Counted from the stretch's first letter, positions 42,995 through 53,971 are shown. The stretch is DNA of 64,000 bases from Dyella sp. A6 (GCF_036320485.1 NZ_CP132911.1:496001-560000); one strand, 5' to 3'. A program made the numbers and translations. Notes: generated by a model from the letters alone, not told the origin.

Positions 42995-44605
42995 TCAGTG
43001 GCGGAAGTGGCGCATGCCGGTGAACACCATCGCCATGCCGTGCTCGTCGGCCGCGGCGATGACTTCCGCGTCGCGCATCGAGCCACCCGGCTGGATCACC
43101 GCGCTGATGCCGGCGGCGGCCGCGGCATCGATACCGTCGCGGAACGGGAAGAAGGCGTCGGACGCCATTACCGAACCACGTACTTCCAGCTTCTCGTCGG
43201 CCGCCTTGATACCGGCGATCTTCGCGCTGTACACGCGGCTCATCTGGCCGGCGCCGATGCCGATGGTCTGGCGGTTCTTCGCGTAGACGATGGCGTTGGA
43301 CTTGACGAACTTGGCCACCTTCCAGGCGAAGATCAGGTCATCGATCTGCTGCGGCGTCGGCGCGACCTTGGTGACCACCTTGAGGTCGGCGGCCTGCACC
43401 ATGCCGGTATCGGCGGTCTGGATCAGCAGGCCCGAGCCGACGCGCTTGGAGTTGTTGCCCGGGTGTGCGGCGACCAGGTCGGTGCCCGGCGGTACCGGGA
43501 TCTCCAGCACGCGCACGTTGCCTTTCTTGGCGAAGGCCTTCAGCGCGTCGTCGCTGTAGGACGGAGCCAGCACCACTTCGACGAACTGGCGCGCCACGAT
43601 GGCGGCGGCAGTGGTGCCGTCGCACTCGCGGTTGAACGCGATGATGCCGCCGAAGGCCGAGGTTGGATCGGTCTGGTGGGCCAGGTCGTAGGCCTTGCCG
43701 ATGCCGTCCAGGCTCACCGCCACGCCGCACGGGTTGGCGTGCTTGACGATCACGCAGGCCGGTTTGCTGAAGCTGCGCACGCATTCCCACGCGGCGTCGG
43801 CGTCGGCGATGTTGTTGAACGACAGCTCCTTGCCCTGCAGCTGCTTGAACGTGGCCAGCGTGCCGGCGGCGGGATACAGGTCGCGATAGAAGGCGGCGCT
43901 CTGGTGCGGGTTCTCGCCGTAGCGCAGGTCCATCAGCTTGATGAAACGGCTGTTGACCTGGGCCGGGAACGCATCGTGACCGCTGATTGCCGTGTGCGAT
44001 TCGTCGAGCTGCACGCCGGAGAGAAAGTCGCTGATCGCACCGTCGTAGTTGGCCACGTTGTTGAACGCTGCGACCGACAGCTTGAAGCGGGTGGCGCGGC
44101 TCAGGCCGCCCTGCTGTTCGATCTCTGCGATCGCCTCGCCGTACTGTGCCGGATCGGTGAGCACGCCGACGTCGTTCCAGTTCTTGGCCGCCGAACGCAG
44201 CATGGCCGGGCCGCCGATATCGATGTTCTCGATGGCGTCTTCCAGCGTGCAGTCGGGCTTGGCCACTGTCGCTTCGAACGGGTACAGGTTGAGCACCAGC
44301 AGGTCGATCGGCGCGATGCCGAGTTCGGCCATCACCGCATCGTCGGTACCGCGACGGCCGAGCAGGGCGCCGTGCACTTTCGGGTGCAGCGTCTTGACCC
44401 GGCCGTCCATGATTTCGGGGAAGCCGGTGACGTCGCTGACGTCCTTCACGGCAATGCCGGCTTCGCGCAGGGCGCGTGCGGTGCCGCCGGTGGAGAGCAG
44501 TTCCACACCCGCCTTTTCAAGGCGCTGGCCGAGTTCGATCAGTCCGTTCTTGTCCGAGACGCTGAGCAGCGCACGGCGGATGGGCGTGACGGCGGGAGTG
44601 GTCAT
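42995..44605 (-). CDS. purH: Bifunctional AICAR transformylase / IMP cyclohydrolase
   Basis: 536 residues. The N-terminal IMP cyclohydrolase domain (MGS-like) has [12 protein letters not shown] and S-T-G-G-T-A-R-A-L; the C-terminal AICAR transformylase has L-R-Y-G-E-N-P-H-Q and [11 protein letters not shown]. It catalyses the last two steps of IMP synthesis. It follows fis by 87 bp on the same strand. purD, often next to purH, is not present here; a GNAT gene follows instead. Confidence 0.97.
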   Translation of the reverse strand: MTTPAVTPIRRALLSVSDKNGLIELGQRLEKAGVELLSTGGTARALREAGIAVKDVSDVTGFPEIMDGRVKTLHPKVHGALLGRRGTDDAVMAELGIAPIDLLVLNLYPFEATVAKPDCTLEDAIENIDIGGPAMLRSAAKNWNDVGVLTDPAQYGEAIAEIEQQGGLSRATRFKLSVAAFNNVANYDGAISDFLSGVQLDESHTAISGHDAFPAQVNSRFIKLMDLRYGENPHQSAAFYRDLYPAAGTLATFKQLQGKELSFNNIADADAAWECVRSFSKPACVIVKHANPCGVAVSLDGIGKAYDLAHQTDPTSAFGGIIAFNRECDGTTAAAIVARQFVEVVLAPSYSDDALKAFAKKGNVRVLEIPVPPGTDLVAAHPGNNSKRVGSGLLIQTADTGMVQAADLKVVTKVAPTPQQIDDLIFAWKVAKFVKSNAIVYAKNRQTIGIGAGQMSRVYSAKIAGIKAADEKLEVRGSVMASDAFFPFRDGIDAAAAAGISAVIQPGGSMRDAEVIAAADEHGMAMVFTGMRHFRH

Positions 44606-44692
44606 GGCAGGCTTCCGGAGCGGGAAAGCCGCACATTATAGCCGGATCGGCACCCGGGCGCCCTGGCGTTTGGATGGCTAAATGCAGAAGGG

Positions 44693-44980
44693 TTACAGCA
44701 GGCCGTGCGCAGTGAGCTTCTTGCGCAGGGTGGCGCGGTTGATGCCGAGCGCGGCGGCGGCACGGCTCTGGTTGCCGTCGTGGAACGCCAATACTTCGCG
44801 CAGCAGGGGTCCCTCGACCTCGCGGATCACCAGGGCATGCAGGCCCTCGCCGAAGTCCGCGTCACCGATATCGCTCAGGTAGCGTTGCACGGTGCGGCTG
44901 ACGCATTCGCTCAGCGCGCTCTGCGTCGAGGCTTCCCTGTTCGCCCCGTTGGCAGGCAGTCTGACGGCGTTCACGGACAT
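44693..44980 (-). CDS. fis: DNA-binding protein Fis
   Basis: 95 residues with the Fis C-terminal helix-turn-helix: N-Q-S-R-A-A-A-A-L-G-I-N-R-A-T-L-R-K-K-L. This is a nucleoid-associated protein that acts in rRNA transcription, recombination and growth-phase control. The N-terminal segment (S-V-N-A-V-R-L-P) is shorter and less conserved than in enterics, which is normal for Xanthomonadales. It lies between the DUF3426 gene and purH, the order seen in related genomes; in E. coli fis instead follows dusB. Confidence 0.95.
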   Translation of the reverse strand: MSVNAVRLPANGANREASTQSALSECVSRTVQRYLSDIGDADFGEGLHALVIREVEGPLLREVLAFHDGNQSRAAAALGINRATLRKKLTAHGLL

Positions 44981-45146
44981 GTCCCCTCACGAGCTCACGC
45001 AACGGCTGCATCGGCCGTCGCCTTGGTTATGGTTTTGCCGTGCATGACGGCGGATAGGCTCCGCGCCTGACAAGCGCGCGGGTCGTTGAGTGTACCCGTG
45101 CGTGACGACAAATTTAAGTGCGGCGTAAGCGAAAAACGGATGTTGC

Positions 45147-45935
45147 CTATTCGAAATCAAGCGAAAAGGTCACCGCGCGCTTGCCCGGGTCGTCCACTTC
45201 GAACACCAGCGCGGTGGTGGCGTCCGGTCCCAGGCCGCGCCGTTGCGCGGCGGGATCGCCCAGGTATTCGGACGGTCCCAGGCGGCGCATGGCGATGGCC
45301 TTGCCATTGAGGTCGTAGAGGGTGATGCCGACGACCGGCCAGGGCTGCGCGAAGTCCGCGTCGTTGCGCACGGTCGCGCTGATGAGCAGTGCGTCGGGCA
45401 CGGTCGGGTGGGTCTGCACGTCGCGTGCGAGCAATTGCAGCTTGCTGGCATCGCGGACCAGCGGCAGCCTGCAGTCGAGTACGGTGCAGGTCGAACGCAG
45501 CCAGTGGCCGGTCACCGGATTGGCGATCAGCACGTCGCGGCAGGCCCAGCCAAGCTGGGCCGCCAGCAGCAGCGTCAACACCAGGCAGGTCAGTACCCAT
45601 GGCCAGTGCCGGGGCCCCGGCTCGCGGCTGCGCGCGAAGCGCGGCGTGACGACGAGCTGCGCGAATTCGTCCAGTTCCGCGAGCGGTTCGGCGAGGGACG
45701 GCTCCGGTTCGTCCTGGTGCGGCCGGTACACGGCGAGGTCCAGCTGCGGCGGCGTGAACGCCGGCTCGTTGGCAGGCAGTTCCTGGAAGGGTTCGGGTGG
45801 AAGCTGTTCGGTCAGCGTGGCCAGGCTGTCGAAGCCGGCGCTGCAATGTCCGCACATGACATAGCCGTGCGCCTGCGCAAGCGTGTGCGCATCCAGCGAA
45901 AACACGGAGAGACATTCAGGGCATTGCGTGTACAT
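45147..45935 (-). CDS. DUF3426 / MJ0042 zinc-ribbon membrane protein
   Basis: 262 residues. An N-terminal zinc ribbon with two CxxC pairs (C-P-E-C near residue 5 and C-G-H-C near 28) is followed by an acidic proline-rich linker. One membrane segment (about 112-130) and a C-terminal DUF3426 domain (beta-rich, periplasmic) complete it. This is the standard companion between prmA and fis in gammaproteobacteria. The function is unknown; the ribbon faces the cytoplasm and the DUF3426 domain the periplasm. The gap to prmA (45936-46073) holds no clear feature. Confidence 0.9.
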   Translation of the reverse strand: MYTQCPECLSVFSLDAHTLAQAHGYVMCGHCSAGFDSLATLTEQLPPEPFQELPANEPAFTPPQLDLAVYRPHQDEPEPSLAEPLAELDEFAQLVVTPRFARSREPGPRHWPWVLTCLVLTLLLAAQLGWACRDVLIANPVTGHWLRSTCTVLDCRLPLVRDASKLQLLARDVQTHPTVPDALLISATVRNDADFAQPWPVVGITLYDLNGKAIAMRRLGPSEYLGDPAAQRRGLGPDATTALVFEVDDPGKRAVTFSLDFE

Positions 45936-46073
45936 GCAGAGCTTGTCGACCGAACCGCGGCAAGCTTAGCAGGAGCAGACGATGCGACTGTGCGCGCGGC
46001 GTCGTGCCGGAAGACTCCGGCGGGCGCTGGTGACATGATGAGGGGCTGGACGAATGCGCCCGGACAAGGGTAC

Positions 46074-46973
46074 TCAGCCGCGCCGGCGACCGCTGATGCG
46101 GACCCAGTCCTCGCGCGTATCCACCTTCAGTTCGTCGAACCATGCGGCGTAGCGCTGCAGCAGTTCGTCCTGCTGGCTGTCCAGGATGCCGGAGATCGCG
46201 AACGGTGCGCCGGCTTTCGCGGCGGCGGCGAAGGTCGGGGCGAGCTCGCCCAGCGGCCCGGCCAGGATGTTGGCGACGAATACCTCGGCCGGTTCCACTA
46301 CATGGTCTTCGGGCAGGAACAGGGTGAGCCTGCCGGCCACACCGTTGCGTTCGGCGTTGTCGGCGGATGCGGTCAGGGCCTGCGGATCGTTGTCCACGCC
46401 CACGGCGCGGTCGGCGCCGAGCTTGAGTGCGGCGATGGCGAGGATGCCGGAACCGCAGCCGTAGTCGATCACCGACTTGCCGGTCAGCTCGAGGCTGTCC
46501 AGCCATTCCAGGCACAGTGCCGTGGTCGGATGCGTGCCGCTGCCGAAAGCGAGGCCGGGATCGAGGCGCACCACCACCGCGTCATCATCGGCCGGCGGCT
46601 CGATGTTCCAGGGGTAGATCCACAGGCGCCGACCGAACGACATCGGTTTGAACTGGTCCATCCAGGCACGTTCCCAGTCCTCGTCGGCGACCTCCTGCAG
46701 GCCGAGCTGGTCGGGCTCCAGCCAGGGCAGCAGTTCGCCGAGTGTCTCCATCAGCCCGCGACGATCGATGTCGGCATCGAACAGCGCACTGAGCGTGATC
46801 GTCGGCCACAGCGGCAGTTCGCCCACGCCCGGCTCGAAGATCGCCTGCTCGTCGGGCGTTTCGGCGTCGGCGTCGCGAAGCGTGATCGACAGCGCGCCGA
46901 TATCGTCCAGCGCCTCTTCGGTACGGGGCTGTTGTTCGGCGCGGACGGTCAGGGTGAGTTCGAGAAAGGGCAT
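46074..46973 (-). CDS. prmA: Ribosomal protein L11 methyltransferase
   Basis: 299 residues. The N-terminal L11-binding domain ends in an aromatic-rich linker (W-M-D-Q-F-K-P-M-S-F-G-R-R-L-W-I-Y-P-W). The SAM domain shows D-P-G-L-A-F-G-S-G-T-H-P-T-T-A-L-C-L-E-W and motif I V-I-D-Y-G-C-G-S-G-I-L-A-I-A. It trimethylates L11. It is in line with accC (148 bp away); that gap contains an imperfect repeat of GC-rich sequence but no convincing terminator. Confidence 0.96.
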   Translation of the reverse strand: MPFLELTLTVRAEQQPRTEEALDDIGALSITLRDADAETPDEQAIFEPGVGELPLWPTITLSALFDADIDRRGLMETLGELLPWLEPDQLGLQEVADEDWERAWMDQFKPMSFGRRLWIYPWNIEPPADDDAVVVRLDPGLAFGSGTHPTTALCLEWLDSLELTGKSVIDYGCGSGILAIAALKLGADRAVGVDNDPQALTASADNAERNGVAGRLTLFLPEDHVVEPAEVFVANILAGPLGELAPTFAAAAKAGAPFAISGILDSQQDELLQRYAAWFDELKVDTREDWVRISGRRRG

Positions 46974-47121
46974 GGAGCGCTAGGTGAGGAAAAAGAAGTG
47001 AGGAGTGGGAGGAAGGCGGTTGGTTTCGGGATGGAGCGCGGGGCGGTCGATTACATGAGCGGGCCGTTAGCGCGGGCCCTCGCTCACTCCTCGCTTCGCT
47101 TCCCTCGCGCCTCCGCTACGC

Positions 47122-48495
<1,374 letters not shown>

Positions 48496-48497
48496 GG

Positions 48498-48959
48498 TCA
48501 GGCGATCACGAACATGGGCTCGTCGAATTCCACCGGCTGGCCGTTCTCGACCAGGATGGCCTGCACGGTACCGGAGACGTCGGCCTCGATCTGGTTGAAC
48601 ATCTTCATCGCTTCGATGATGCCCAGCGTTTCACCCTGTTTGACCTGCTGGCCGACCTTGACGAAGGCGGCTGCGCCGGGGGTGGCCGAGCCGTAGAAAG
48701 TGCCGACCATCGGCGCCTTCACCACGTGGCCGGCCGGCAGTGCGTCGGCGGCGGCCTCGGTAACGGGGGCTGCGGCAGGAGCGGCAGCCGGCGCGACTGG
48801 TGCGGCGGCCACGGCGACCGGCGCCGGGGCGGCCATCGTCACGCCACCCTTGGGCACGCGCGACAGGCGAACCACTTCCTCGCCTTCCTTGATTTCCAGT
48901 TCGGCGAGGTTCGATTCCTCGAGCAGGTCGATGAGTTTCTTGATCTTGCGCAAATCCAT
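48498..48959 (-). CDS. accB: Acetyl-CoA carboxylase, biotin carboxyl carrier protein
   Basis: 153 residues. The N-terminal helix ([15 protein letters not shown]) is followed by an alanine/proline-rich flexible linker and the biotinyl domain. The biotin lysine is in E-A-M-K-M-F-N, and the thumb loop precedes it ([13 protein letters not shown]). It is linked to accC with a two-base gap and preceded by aroQ at 56 bp. Expression of AccB and AccC is normally tightly coupled, in keeping with this spacing. Confidence 0.96.
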   Translation of the reverse strand: MDLRKIKKLIDLLEESNLAELEIKEGEEVVRLSRVPKGGVTMAAPAPVAVAAAPVAPAAAPAAAPVTEAAADALPAGHVVKAPMVGTFYGSATPGAAAFVKVGQQVKQGETLGIIEAMKMFNQIEADVSGTVQAILVENGQPVEFDEPMFVIA

Positions 48960-49015
48960 CGGATCGGCCTTCTTGTTGAGTCACGGATGCCGCCGCAGCG
49001 GCTGGAAAGGTAATG

Positions 49016-49456
49016 TCAGGCGGACAGGCGGCGCAGGGCCGCGTCCAGGGCCAGCAGATAACTGTCGCTGCCGAAGCCGCATACCACGCCGACGGCGAGG
49101 TCGGACAGGTGGGAGTGATGCCGGAACGGCTCGCGTGCGAACACGTTGGAAAGGTGCACTTCGATGAACGGGATCGCCACGCCGGCCAGTGCGTCGCGCA
49201 GTGCGATGCTGGTATGCGTCAGGGCGCCGGCGTTGCACAGGATCATCGCGACCTGCTCGTCGCGCGCCTGGTGCACGCGGCCGATCAGCTCATGCTCGGC
49301 GTTGGACTGGAACCACAGCAGTTCATGGCCCGACGCCTGTGCGTGCTCGGCGAGCCGCGCATTGATGTCGGCGAGTGTGTCGCGGCCGTAGATATCCGGC
49401 TCGCGCACGCCCAGCAGATTGAGGTTGGGTCCGTGCAGGACCAGGAGCTTCGCCAC
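49016..49456 (-). CDS. aroQ: 3-Dehydroquinate dehydratase, type II
   Basis: 146 residues. Features are H-G-P-N-L-N-L-L-G near the start, the catalytic Tyr of the flexible loop in [16 protein letters not shown], and the catalytic His in E-V-H-L-S-N. It converts 3-dehydroquinate to 3-dehydroshikimate. It heads the aroQ-accB-accC operon. The 147-bp gap upstream holds a palindrome at 49563. Confidence 0.96.
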   Translation of the reverse strand: MAKLLVLHGPNLNLLGVREPDIYGRDTLADINARLAEHAQASGHELLWFQSNAEHELIGRVHQARDEQVAMILCNAGALTHTSIALRDALAGVAIPFIEVHLSNVFAREPFRHHSHLSDLAVGVVCGFGSDSYLLALDAALRRLSA

Positions 49457-49562
49457 GCGATAACCTTGAAGCGGCGCCCAGGACTCGGGAACGCGCGCAG
49501 TGTGCTCGCACTTGTGTGTATTGTCCAGTTCGATGGAGTTCGGCGATGTTTGAAGGAGAACT

Positions 49563-49578
49563 GCACGTTAAAACGTGC
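49563..49578. promoter_or_regulatory. 16-bp palindrome upstream of aroQ-accBC
   Basis: GCACGTTAAAACGTGC is a perfect palindrome between the tlpA-like stop and the aroQ start (about 105 bp upstream of aroQ). Position suggests an operator for the aroQ-accB-accC operon or a terminator for the thiol-redox genes; no T-run follows. It matches no consensus known to me. Confidence 0.35.
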
Positions 49579-49603
49579 GGCGACGTATGTTGAGCCGTTT
49601 CCT

Positions 49604-50152
49604 TCAGTGCGTGTCGCGCGCCGGCGACAGCCATGCGTGCAACTGCGTGGCGTCCAGCGGGCCGCGATGGATGGCCAGAACGCGACCGTCGGCGCCCAGC
49701 AGCACACTGTACGGCAGGACCCTGTCCGTGTCGCCGAAGCGCAGCGAGGTACTGGGCGAGGCGAGCTGACCGATCAGCACCGGATAGTTCACCGGGTGGG
49801 CGGCCAGGAACGCGCGCACGCGGCCCGGGTCGTCCATCGCGATGCCGATGATGCGTGCGCCCTGCCTGCCCTGGCTGGACTGCGCTTTCGTCAGTGCCGC
49901 CATCTCGTCGAGGCAGGGGCCGCACCAGGTGGCCCAGAAGTTAATCAGTACGCGGTGGCCGCGGAAGTCCGACAGACGGTGTCCATGACCGGCTGTGTCC
50001 AGCAGTGCCATGTCGGGTGCCTGCTCGCCGATCGCGGTCACATGGACGCCGGCCGGCACACGCGCCAGCCGGCTTTCGTGCTGGAGCCAGGCGCCCGCGG
50101 CGGCGGCCAGTGCAGCGAGGGCGAGGATCAGCCAGGTCGAGCGGGTGAACAT
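49604..50152 (-). CDS. TlpA-like membrane-anchored thiol-disulfide reductase
   Basis: 182 residues: an N-terminal membrane anchor (about 5-23) and a periplasmic thioredoxin fold with the active site N-F-W-A-T-W-C-G-P-C-L-D-E-M. The cis-proline loop reads V-L-P-Y-S. Members keep periplasmic cysteines reduced, for example for cytochrome maturation. Its start lies one base past the dsbD stop, so it is very likely coupled to dsbD, which would supply its electrons. Confidence 0.92.
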   Translation of the reverse strand: MFTRSTWLILALAALAAAAGAWLQHESRLARVPAGVHVTAIGEQAPDMALLDTAGHGHRLSDFRGHRVLINFWATWCGPCLDEMAALTKAQSSQGRQGARIIGIAMDDPGRVRAFLAAHPVNYPVLIGQLASPSTSLRFGDTDRVLPYSVLLGADGRVLAIHRGPLDATQLHAWLSPARDTH

Positions 50153-50153
50153 C

Positions 50154-52367
50154 TCAGTGGCCCGCCGTCAACGCTTGTTCGACCCGGTCCGCGGTCAGCA
50201 CCGTCGGCAGCAGCTGTCCCTTGCCGCCTCCCCGCGGGAAGATCACGTACAGGGGCACACCCGGCGAATGGTAGTGCTTCAGGAACTTGGTGATGGCGGG
50301 GTCCTCGTTGGTCCAGTCGCCCTTCATGTAGACCGTGCCGGTGCGCTTGAGCAGGGCGCGGAACGTATCGGTGTCCAGTACGGCGTGCTCGTTGGCCTGG
50401 CAGGTGATGCACCAGTCGGCCGACATATCCACGAACACCGGGGTGCCGGCCGCGCGCAGTGCCGCCAGTTTCTGCGCGTTGTACGGCATCACGTCGGCAC
50501 TTTCCGTGGCATGCGTGCCGGCACGGGCAGGCAGGCGGGCGAGCGCGTAAAGCGGCACGACCGTGAGCAATGCGAAGACCAGCACCCATGCACGGTTGCC
50601 GATGCTGCGATGGCGGCTTTTCTCGAACCACCACAAGCTCATCGCCAGCATGACTGCCGCGACCAGCAGCAGGCCCACGGCGTTGGCGCCGCGCTGGTTG
50701 GCCAGCACCCAGGCAAGCCAGACGGCGGCCAGGTACATCGGGAAGGCGAGAAACTGCTTGAGCGTCTCCATCCACGCGCCCGGCCTGGGCAACAGCCGGG
50801 CCAGCGCGGGTACAAAGCCGATCAACAGGAACGGCGATGCCAGTCCAAGGCCCAGCGCCACGAAGACCAGCAGGGCCAGTGCCGGTGGCGCAGTCAGCGC
50901 ATAGCCCAGTGCCGGCCCCATCAGCGGGCCGGTGCATGGGCTGGCAACGACTACGGCAAGCACGCCCACGAAGAAGTCGCCACGCCAGCCTGGCTGATTG
51001 GCCAGCGAGCTGCCCACATTGCCCAGCGAACTGCCGAACTGCACCACGCCGGAAAGCCACAGGCCCGACGTCAGCATGACCAGGGCCAGCACTGCCACCA
51101 CCATGGCGTGTTGCAGCTGTGTCCCCCATGCGGCCTTGAGCATGATCACGACCAGTCCCAGCACGATGAAGCTGGCCAGCACGCCCGCTGTGTACAGCAG
51201 GGCGTGGCGTCGGCGTCGCGCGGGGCTTTCGCCGCTTTCGATGACCGACACCGCCTTGATCGACAGCACCGGCAGGACGCAGGGCATCAGGTTGAGGATC
51301 AGTCCACCGCCCAGAGCCAGCAGAAGCGCGGCGATCAGGCCGGGACCCGCCGTAGTGGTCACGCTCGCGCCGGTCGCCGCGGTCGGATGCCCGGCCACTG
51401 GAGGCGTCGCCACGCCTTGGGCGATGGCGCCGCTGGTGAGGTCCACCGTCACCGTGCGGGTCATTCGCGGGTAACACACACCGCCGTCCTGGCAGCCCAG
51501 GAAGCTGGCCTGCAGGGTCAGTCTGCGATGGCCGGTGGTGTCGCCCTCGACCGGCACCGGCAGTTCCAGTTGCCCGAAATACACCGTGACATTGCCGTAC
51601 TGGGCATCCTGGTGCGTCACGCCGCCAGCAGGCCAGGCCGGTGCGCCCAGGCGCAGGTTGCCGGCATTCAGCAACTGCAGGCTGATGTGGTTCTGGTAGA
51701 CGTAGTAGTCCTTCGGCATCGTCCACTGCAGCAGCAGGTGGTGTGGGTCCTGCGCGACGGCACTGAACTGGAACGCCTGCGCGGCGGGCAGTGGGCGTCC
51801 CTCGCTGGGGCCCGGCGATGCGCCGTTCAGGCGACCCAGTGCCGCGCTGAGCGGGTTGTTGCCCGGCGCCCCGCCGGCATCGGGACTGGTAACGGGTGCG
51901 GCGGCCGGCAAGGGCAGGTCCAGCTGTTCGGTATGCGGCGGATAGCAGATCTTCGGTTCTACCTCATGGCAGCCCTGGAACTGCACGCTCAGGCGCAGCC
52001 GGGTCGTGCCGGGCGCTACCGTATACGGAATGGTGGCGTCGACGCTGTGATGATAGGTCTCCACCGGCCCTAGATAGGGGTCCACATGCTTGTCGCCGGC
52101 CGGTAACTGCGCCACGCCCAGGGTCACCCCGGGGCCGGCGGTGAACTTCATGCGGCCCCGATAGAGGTAGTAGTGCGGTGCGATGACCCAGTGCAGCTTC
52201 AGCACGCCCGGCGCGGACGCATCGGCGCTGAGCTTGTAGGCCTGGGTGACCGGCAGGATGTTGTCGCTCTGTGCGAGGGCGGCCGATGAACCCAGCAGAA
52301 CGGAGCCCAGCAGAGCAGTCAGCAACAGCAGCGATCTGGCCCAGCGGCCGTGGAAAATCCGGCGCAT
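50154..52367 (-). CDS. dsbD: Thiol:disulfide interchange protein DsbD with duplicated alpha domain
   Basis: 737 residues, longer than the usual 560-600. After the signal peptide come two DsbD-alpha-like domains in tandem: the first at about 38-155 with cysteines 133 and 141, the second at about 192-310 with cysteines 292 and 298. Each has a C...C-Y-P pattern. Then follow eight hydrophobic segments of the CcdA/beta domain with the cysteines in L-M-P-C-V-L-P-V and A-S-P-C-T-G-P, and the C-terminal thioredoxin domain with W-C-I-T-C. Electrons pass from cytosolic thioredoxin to periplasmic clients. ATG 52367 gives the signal peptide. It is cotranscribed with tlpA. Confidence 0.93.
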   Translation of the reverse strand: MRRIFHGRWARSLLLLTALLGSVLLGSSAALAQSDNILPVTQAYKLSADASAPGVLKLHWVIAPHYYLYRGRMKFTAGPGVTLGVAQLPAGDKHVDPYLGPVETYHHSVDATIPYTVAPGTTRLRLSVQFQGCHEVEPKICYPPHTEQLDLPLPAAAPVTSPDAGGAPGNNPLSAALGRLNGASPGPSEGRPLPAAQAFQFSAVAQDPHHLLLQWTMPKDYYVYQNHISLQLLNAGNLRLGAPAWPAGGVTHQDAQYGNVTVYFGQLELPVPVEGDTTGHRRLTLQASFLGCQDGGVCYPRMTRTVTVDLTSGAIAQGVATPPVAGHPTAATGASVTTTAGPGLIAALLLALGGGLILNLMPCVLPVLSIKAVSVIESGESPARRRRHALLYTAGVLASFIVLGLVVIMLKAAWGTQLQHAMVVAVLALVMLTSGLWLSGVVQFGSSLGNVGSSLANQPGWRGDFFVGVLAVVVASPCTGPLMGPALGYALTAPPALALLVFVALGLGLASPFLLIGFVPALARLLPRPGAWMETLKQFLAFPMYLAAVWLAWVLANQRGANAVGLLLVAAVMLAMSLWWFEKSRHRSIGNRAWVLVFALLTVVPLYALARLPARAGTHATESADVMPYNAQKLAALRAAGTPVFVDMSADWCITCQANEHAVLDTDTFRALLKRTGTVYMKGDWTNEDPAITKFLKHYHSPGVPLYVIFPRGGGKGQLLPTVLTADRVEQALTAGH

Positions 52368-52440
52368 TGCGACTCCAGCATGTTCTTGGGATAAGACCTG
52401 GATTATCGCCCAGCTTCGGCCCGATACCAGAATCCGGGCA

Positions 52441-53346
52441 TCAGGTTTCCTCTCCCAGCAGCCTGCGCCGACCAGCGCCGAAGCGCAGCATGCCTGTGGC
52501 CAGGGCCACGCCGAGCAGGATGATCGCGCAGCCGCCGGCCATGACACTGGTGACCTTCTCGCCCAGGAAGATTGCTCCCCACAGCACGCCGAACACCGGA
52601 ATCAGATACAGCACGACCATCGCGCGGTTCGAGCCGACGCGCGCCAGCAGGCGGTAGAACAGCACATAGGCCAGCGACGTGCAGGCGGCCGCCAGCAGGA
52701 AAAGCGCGGCCCATGCGCCGGGTGTTGGCATCCGCGCCGGCCAGAACCAGAGCGTCGCTGGCAGCAGCAGGATGGCTGCAGCGAACTGGCTGCCGGTCGC
52801 CACGGTCAGCGGCGACACGACCTGCAGGTGGCGATGGCTGTAGTGGGTGCCGAAGGTGTAGCAGACATTCGCCCCCACACAGGCGGCCATGGCCCAGCCG
52901 GTCGACGCGCCGCCGTGGCCGAAACCTAGTGTGCCGCCGATCAGCCAGACCACACCGGCCAGGCCGATCAACAGCCCGCAGGTTCGCGGTGCATCGAGCT
53001 TCTCGCCCAGCCACAGCCAGCCGGAAGCGGCCACCAGCAGGGGCGCGATCGTGTCGAAAATGGCGGACAGCCCGGCGGGCAGGCTTTGCGCGGCATAGGA
53101 GAACAGCACGAACGGCAGCGCGGAATTGGCGATACCCACCAGGGTCACTGCCCGCCAATGCGCGCGCAACTCCGCGCGGCGGCTGCGGGAGGCCAGCAGT
53201 GGCAGCGAATAGGCGGCGGCGACGATGGCGCGCATGCCCGCCAGCGCCACCCCGCCGAACTGGTTGGCGCCCATGCGCATGAACAGGAACGAGCCGCCCC
53301 ACAGGGCACCAAGCAGCAACAACGCGGCAAGGTCGGACTTTTTCAT
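52441..53346 (-). CDS. EamA/DMT family transporter (two-domain)
   Basis: 301 residues with ten hydrophobic segments in two EamA repeats. The first repeat has A-L-L-W-G-G-S-F-L-F-M-R and the conserved S-A-I-F-D-T-I-A-P-L-L-V; the second has V-Y-L-I-P-V-F-G-V-L-W-G-A-I-F-L-G-E-K. These fit the RhaT/YdcZ-like drug/metabolite exporters. It lies between cutA (97 bp) and dsbD (73 bp), interrupting the usual cutA-dsbD pair. The substrate is unknown. Confidence 0.88.
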   Translation of the reverse strand: MKKSDLAALLLLGALWGGSFLFMRMGANQFGGVALAGMRAIVAAAYSLPLLASRSRRAELRAHWRAVTLVGIANSALPFVLFSYAAQSLPAGLSAIFDTIAPLLVAASGWLWLGEKLDAPRTCGLLIGLAGVVWLIGGTLGFGHGGASTGWAMAACVGANVCYTFGTHYSHRHLQVVSPLTVATGSQFAAAILLLPATLWFWPARMPTPGAWAALFLLAAACTSLAYVLFYRLLARVGSNRAMVVLYLIPVFGVLWGAIFLGEKVTSVMAGGCAIILLGVALATGMLRFGAGRRRLLGEET

Positions 53347-53443
53347 GGCGTGGCTCGGGTATCCGGGGTGGATACCTTAAGGTGGGGTGCTGACAGAACC
53401 TGTCAGCAGTCTTGCTATCGGTAGGGCGTGTTGGCCGCAGCGC

Positions 53444-53764
53444 TCAGTCGACCGCCTGCCGGGCCCAGTCCAGGTAGGCGGCATGGCCACGCTCCACCGG
53501 CACCGCGATCAATTCCGGCACCTCGTAGGGGTGCAGCTCCAGCAGCCGGTTCCTGAGTGCCTCGAAGCGGCCGCCGGTGGTCTTGATCAGCAGCAGTTCC
53601 TCGGTGTCGGTGACCACCTCGCCCTGCCAGGCATAGGTGGACGACACCCCCGGAATGCGGTTGACGCAGGCGGCCAGCCGTTCGTCGACCAGCGCCGTTG
53701 CGAGCGCCAGGGCGCTGGTGGCGTCAGGGCAGGTGCAGTAGCAGAGTAGGACCGGTTCGGACAT
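53444..53764 (-). CDS. cutA: Divalent cation tolerance protein CutA
   Basis: 106 residues, a trimeric CutA1-type ferredoxin-like fold. Features are Y-C-T-C-P-D near the start, [28 protein letters not shown] and the C-terminal [13 protein letters not shown]. It was named for copper tolerance in E. coli, where the effect has been attributed to the adjacent dsbD. It starts 207 bp from the divergent groES start. Confidence 0.95.
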   Translation of the reverse strand: MSEPVLLCYCTCPDATSALALATALVDERLAACVNRIPGVSSTYAWQGEVVTDTEELLLIKTTGGRFEALRNRLLELHPYEVPELIAVPVERGHAAYLDWARQAVD

Positions 53765-53862
53765 GGCGGCGTGGCGACGGGGCGGCGCACAAGATTAACG
53801 CTCCGGCCCTTGAAATGCCGTCCGCGCGCTCCATGTCCGTGTCAGGTCGATGGATCGGCCCC

Positions 53863-53890
53863 TTGCAGGGGCGTTTTGCATCATTACAAT
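53863..53890 (+). promoter_or_regulatory. Sigma70-type promoter of groESL
   Basis: TTGCAG (53863-53868) and TACAAT (53885-53890) are separated by 16 bp. The transcription start would fall at about 53897, inside the CIRCE element. Both boxes are close to consensus; a sigma32 promoter was not identified. Confidence 0.6.
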
Positions 53891-53916
53891 TGGCACTCGC
53901 TTCGGTGGAGTGCTAA
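53890..53916 (+). promoter_or_regulatory. CIRCE operator (HrcA site) of groESL
   Basis: TTGGCACTC (53890-53898), nine bases, GAGTGCTAA (53908-53916): one mismatch to the CIRCE consensus TTAGCACTC-N9-GAGTGCTAA. It immediately follows the -10 box, so HrcA bound here would block groESL transcription. CIRCE control is also found in Xanthomonas and Xylella. Confidence 0.93.
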
Positions 53917-53971
53917 CAGCACGGTCCGAACCTCAACTTTTCCTCAACCTACTCATCAAGCTGGAGTCGTC

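Noticed and set aside
46974..47121. Possible terminator between accC and prmA
   Set aside because: The GC-rich repeats pair only imperfectly and there is no U-run; not called.
49544..49591. Short plus-strand ORF of 15 codons containing the GCACGTT palindrome
   Set aside because: It lies antisense to the aroQ leader, has no ribosome binding site and no downstream partner.
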